Source: an uncultured Capnocytophaga sp. (lineage in GTDB: Bacteria; Bacteroidota; Bacteroidia; Flavobacteriales; Flavobacteriaceae). Taken from it: a stretch of 6,992 nt of DNA. The stretch is from NCBI GenBank assembly GCA_905372595.1, contig CAJPPS010000078.1:1-6992 (forward strand), read 5' to 3'. The position numbers and the translations under genes are program-made. The first letter of the stretch is position 1. Each line of letters begins with the position of its first letter. The notes under the pieces were generated by a model, which searched no databases, was not told the origin of the DNA, and was given only the letters and a program-made list of their open reading frames with translations. Positions 6,078 to 6,992 of this stretch are shown here, one piece after another.

Positions 6078-6105
6078 CAATTTTTCCTAATAAATTTTAG
6101 GATTC
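6069..6105. repeat. Inverted repeat across the convergent DUF3109/acyltransferase 3' ends
   Basis: Perfect 9-bp arms GAATCCTAA (6069-6077) and TTAGGATTC (6097-6105) surround a 19-nt AT-rich loop. The left arm contains the DUF3109 stop codon and the right arm lies in the last codons of the acyltransferase gene. An alternative inner hairpin pairs CCTAA (6086-6090) with TTAGG (6097-6101). No T-tract follows on either strand, so a two-way terminator role is only possible. An mRNA 3'-end stabilising hairpin would also fit. Confidence 0.45.
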
Positions 6106-6653
6106 CACTGCTCTGGATACTTAGGAGTAATCTTTTTGTAATAGTTCTGAAGTTCCTCCATAATGCTTTCCTGTGAGCGTTCTTGGAGGTCTTCCAAACT
6201 GATTTTTTTCCCTATATAAATAATCTTATCCTTGAAATCACCTGCTCCTAGAACAATAGGAACTTGAGCTCCTAATGCCATATGATAAAAGCCCATTCGC
6301 CACTTACTCACCTTAGAACGAGTCCCTTCAGGAGTTATTACCAAGCTAAAACTCTCCTTCTGAAAAAGATTTGTAACAAAAGCAACTAGGTTATTGCGTT
6401 GGGATCGGTCAATACCTATTCCTCCCAACTTACGGATAAGTCCACCATACCAAGCTTTGGTATGAGCATCTTTTATAATAAGCTTAAGAGGCTTTCCAAA
6501 CTTCCAATAGGCTAAAATCCCTAGTACAAATTCCCAATTTGAGGTATGAGGAGCCACAACTAGAATACAGCGGTCTAGGTTATGAAAATCTCCTTCCAAC
6601 TTAATTTTCCAGCCTGTAATCCATAATACAAAAGAAGCTATTATTTTCTTCAT
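6087..6653 (-). CDS. PlsC-like lysophospholipid/glycerolipid acyltransferase family protein
   Basis: This 188-residue member of the LPLAT (1-acylglycerol-3-phosphate acyltransferase-like) family is probably membrane-associated and acts in lipid or lipid-linked acylation. The N-terminus is a hydrophobic helix (about 4-14). Motif I is APHTSNWEF with H36 and E41, that is HX4E where the family norm is HX4D. Motif II is GGIGIDRS (77-84) and motif III is TPEGTRS (107-113), followed by K117-WRMGFYHMA. VPIVL (131-135) matches the last conserved block. It resembles the short Bacteroidota acyltransferases more than classical PlsC, so the acyl acceptor is uncertain. The frame is open up to a TTG at 6674, but that TTG is inside the -7 promoter box; the ATG at 6653 gives the family start MKKIIASF. 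It is probably monocistronic. Confidence 0.87.
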   Translation of the reverse strand: MKKIIASFVLWITGWKIKLEGDFHNLDRCILVVAPHTSNWEFVLGILAYWKFGKPLKLIIKDAHTKAWYGGLIRKLGGIGIDRSQRNNLVAFVTNLFQKESFSLVITPEGTRSKVSKWRMGFYHMALGAQVPIVLGAGDFKDKIIYIGKKISLEDLQERSQESIMEELQNYYKKITPKYPEQWNPKIY

Positions 6654-6671
6654 TAAATTTGTTTTTGAGAG

Positions 6672-6679
6672 CAAAAATA
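6672..6679 (-). promoter_or_regulatory. -7 promoter box of the acyltransferase gene
   Basis: On the reverse strand this reads TATTTTTG followed by C, an exact TAnnTTTG match 18 bp before the ATG at 6653. The upstream -33 region is only T-rich. The box overlaps the TTG codon at 6672-6674, which rules that codon out as the translation start if this promoter is used. The box is also one arm of a perfect inverted repeat whose other arm is 6685-6692. Confidence 0.6.
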
Positions 6680-6730
6680 CTACTTATTTTTGAGAATAAA
6701 AAACTATTTTCAAATAGATTTTCCACAAAA

Positions 6731-6763
6731 GAAAAGACTATCCTTTTTGGGGATAGCCTCTTC
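6731..6763 (-). terminator. Terminator of the T9SS cargo gene
   Basis: On the reverse strand a stem forms between 6763-6751 and 6743-6731, with CTATCC/GGATAG as its core (6738-6743 with 6751-6756). The outer pairs are interrupted by two mismatches and the loop is 7 nt. The stem runs into a T-rich stretch (TTTTCTTTTG). It lies 18 bp past the stop codon of the leftward gene that ends at 6781 and separates it from the acyltransferase gene. Confidence 0.75.
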
Positions 6764-6780
6764 TGTTAAAAAGTCGATAT

Positions 6781-6992
6781 TTATTCTGTCTTAAGGTATA
6801 ACCAGCCTGTTTTCTCTTGGCGATTGCCCTTCAAGTCAGTATATTCCAGTAAGTAATAGTAGGTTCCCTGAGGAAGTTTCGTATCCTTACTTACCGTAGC
6901 GCGTCCGTTAGATAGCCCTACAAATGGTTCTCCATTACCATATCGCTCCTTCTCATATACTAATACTCCCCAGCGGTTGAAGATTCTCAGTA
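6781..6992 (-). CDS. C-terminal end of a T9SS cargo protein (type B sorting / gliding motility-associated C-terminal domain)
   Basis: Only the last 69 residues and the stop codon are inside the window; the gene continues past the right edge. The visible part matches the gliding motility-associated C-terminal domain (CHU_C / TIGR04131 type): IFNRWG (3-8) with V11-Y, then LPQGTYYY (39-46) and the closing TGWLYLK (61-67). In Bacteroidota this domain directs large secreted or surface proteins through the type IX secretion system. The nature of the passenger region cannot be judged. A hairpin terminator follows directly. This is one of the clearest taxonomic markers in the window. Confidence 0.9.
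   Translation of the reverse strand, partial: LRIFNRWGVLVYEKERYGNGEPFVGLSNGRATVSKDTKLPQGTYYYLLEYTDLKGNRQEKTGWLYLKTE

Overview
The window is AT-rich chromosomal DNA from a Bacteroidota bacterium, most likely the family Flavobacteriaceae. The evidence is a type B type IX secretion (T9SS) sorting domain at the right edge, Bacteroidota-type promoters (TAnnTTTG at -7) before many genes, AT-rich leaders without clear Shine-Dalgarno sequences, and Bacteroidota-style versions of FAH-family, DUF3109, RDD and SpoIIM proteins. A gliding genus such as Capnocytophaga would fit, but the genus is an inference. No mobile element, CRISPR array, tRNA or rRNA was seen. The content is mainly housekeeping.

Left part (1-1650): the start of a SpoIIM-family membrane protein (leftward) faces an RDD-family membrane protein (rightward). 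An azurin-type blue-copper lipoprotein follows, with its own good promoter and a strong hairpin terminator.

Middle (1650-5202): a leftward fumarylacetoacetate-hydrolase-fold protein seems to have lost its metal ligands and active-site residues. It is divergent from rsmD (16S rRNA m2G966 methyltransferase). rsmD converges on purN (purine synthesis) with a 1-bp gap. purN is divergent from a tight coaD-folC pair (coenzyme A and folate cofactors) in which the stop codon directly abuts the next start codon.

Right part (5204-6992): a single-cluster ferredoxin converges on folC with a 1-bp gap and is divergent from a Cys-rich DUF3109 protein. DUF3109 converges on a PlsC-like acyltransferase. The C-terminus of a T9SS cargo protein, with its terminator, closes the window.

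Most genes are transcribed singly in alternating directions, so the region is a string of divergent promoters and near-touching 3' ends rather than operons. The most unusual item is the FAH-fold pseudoenzyme candidate at 1653-2219. Two genes (rsmD and the acyltransferase) need start-codon correction, because the upstream TTG codon lies inside the -7 promoter box. No clearly new multi-gene system is visible.
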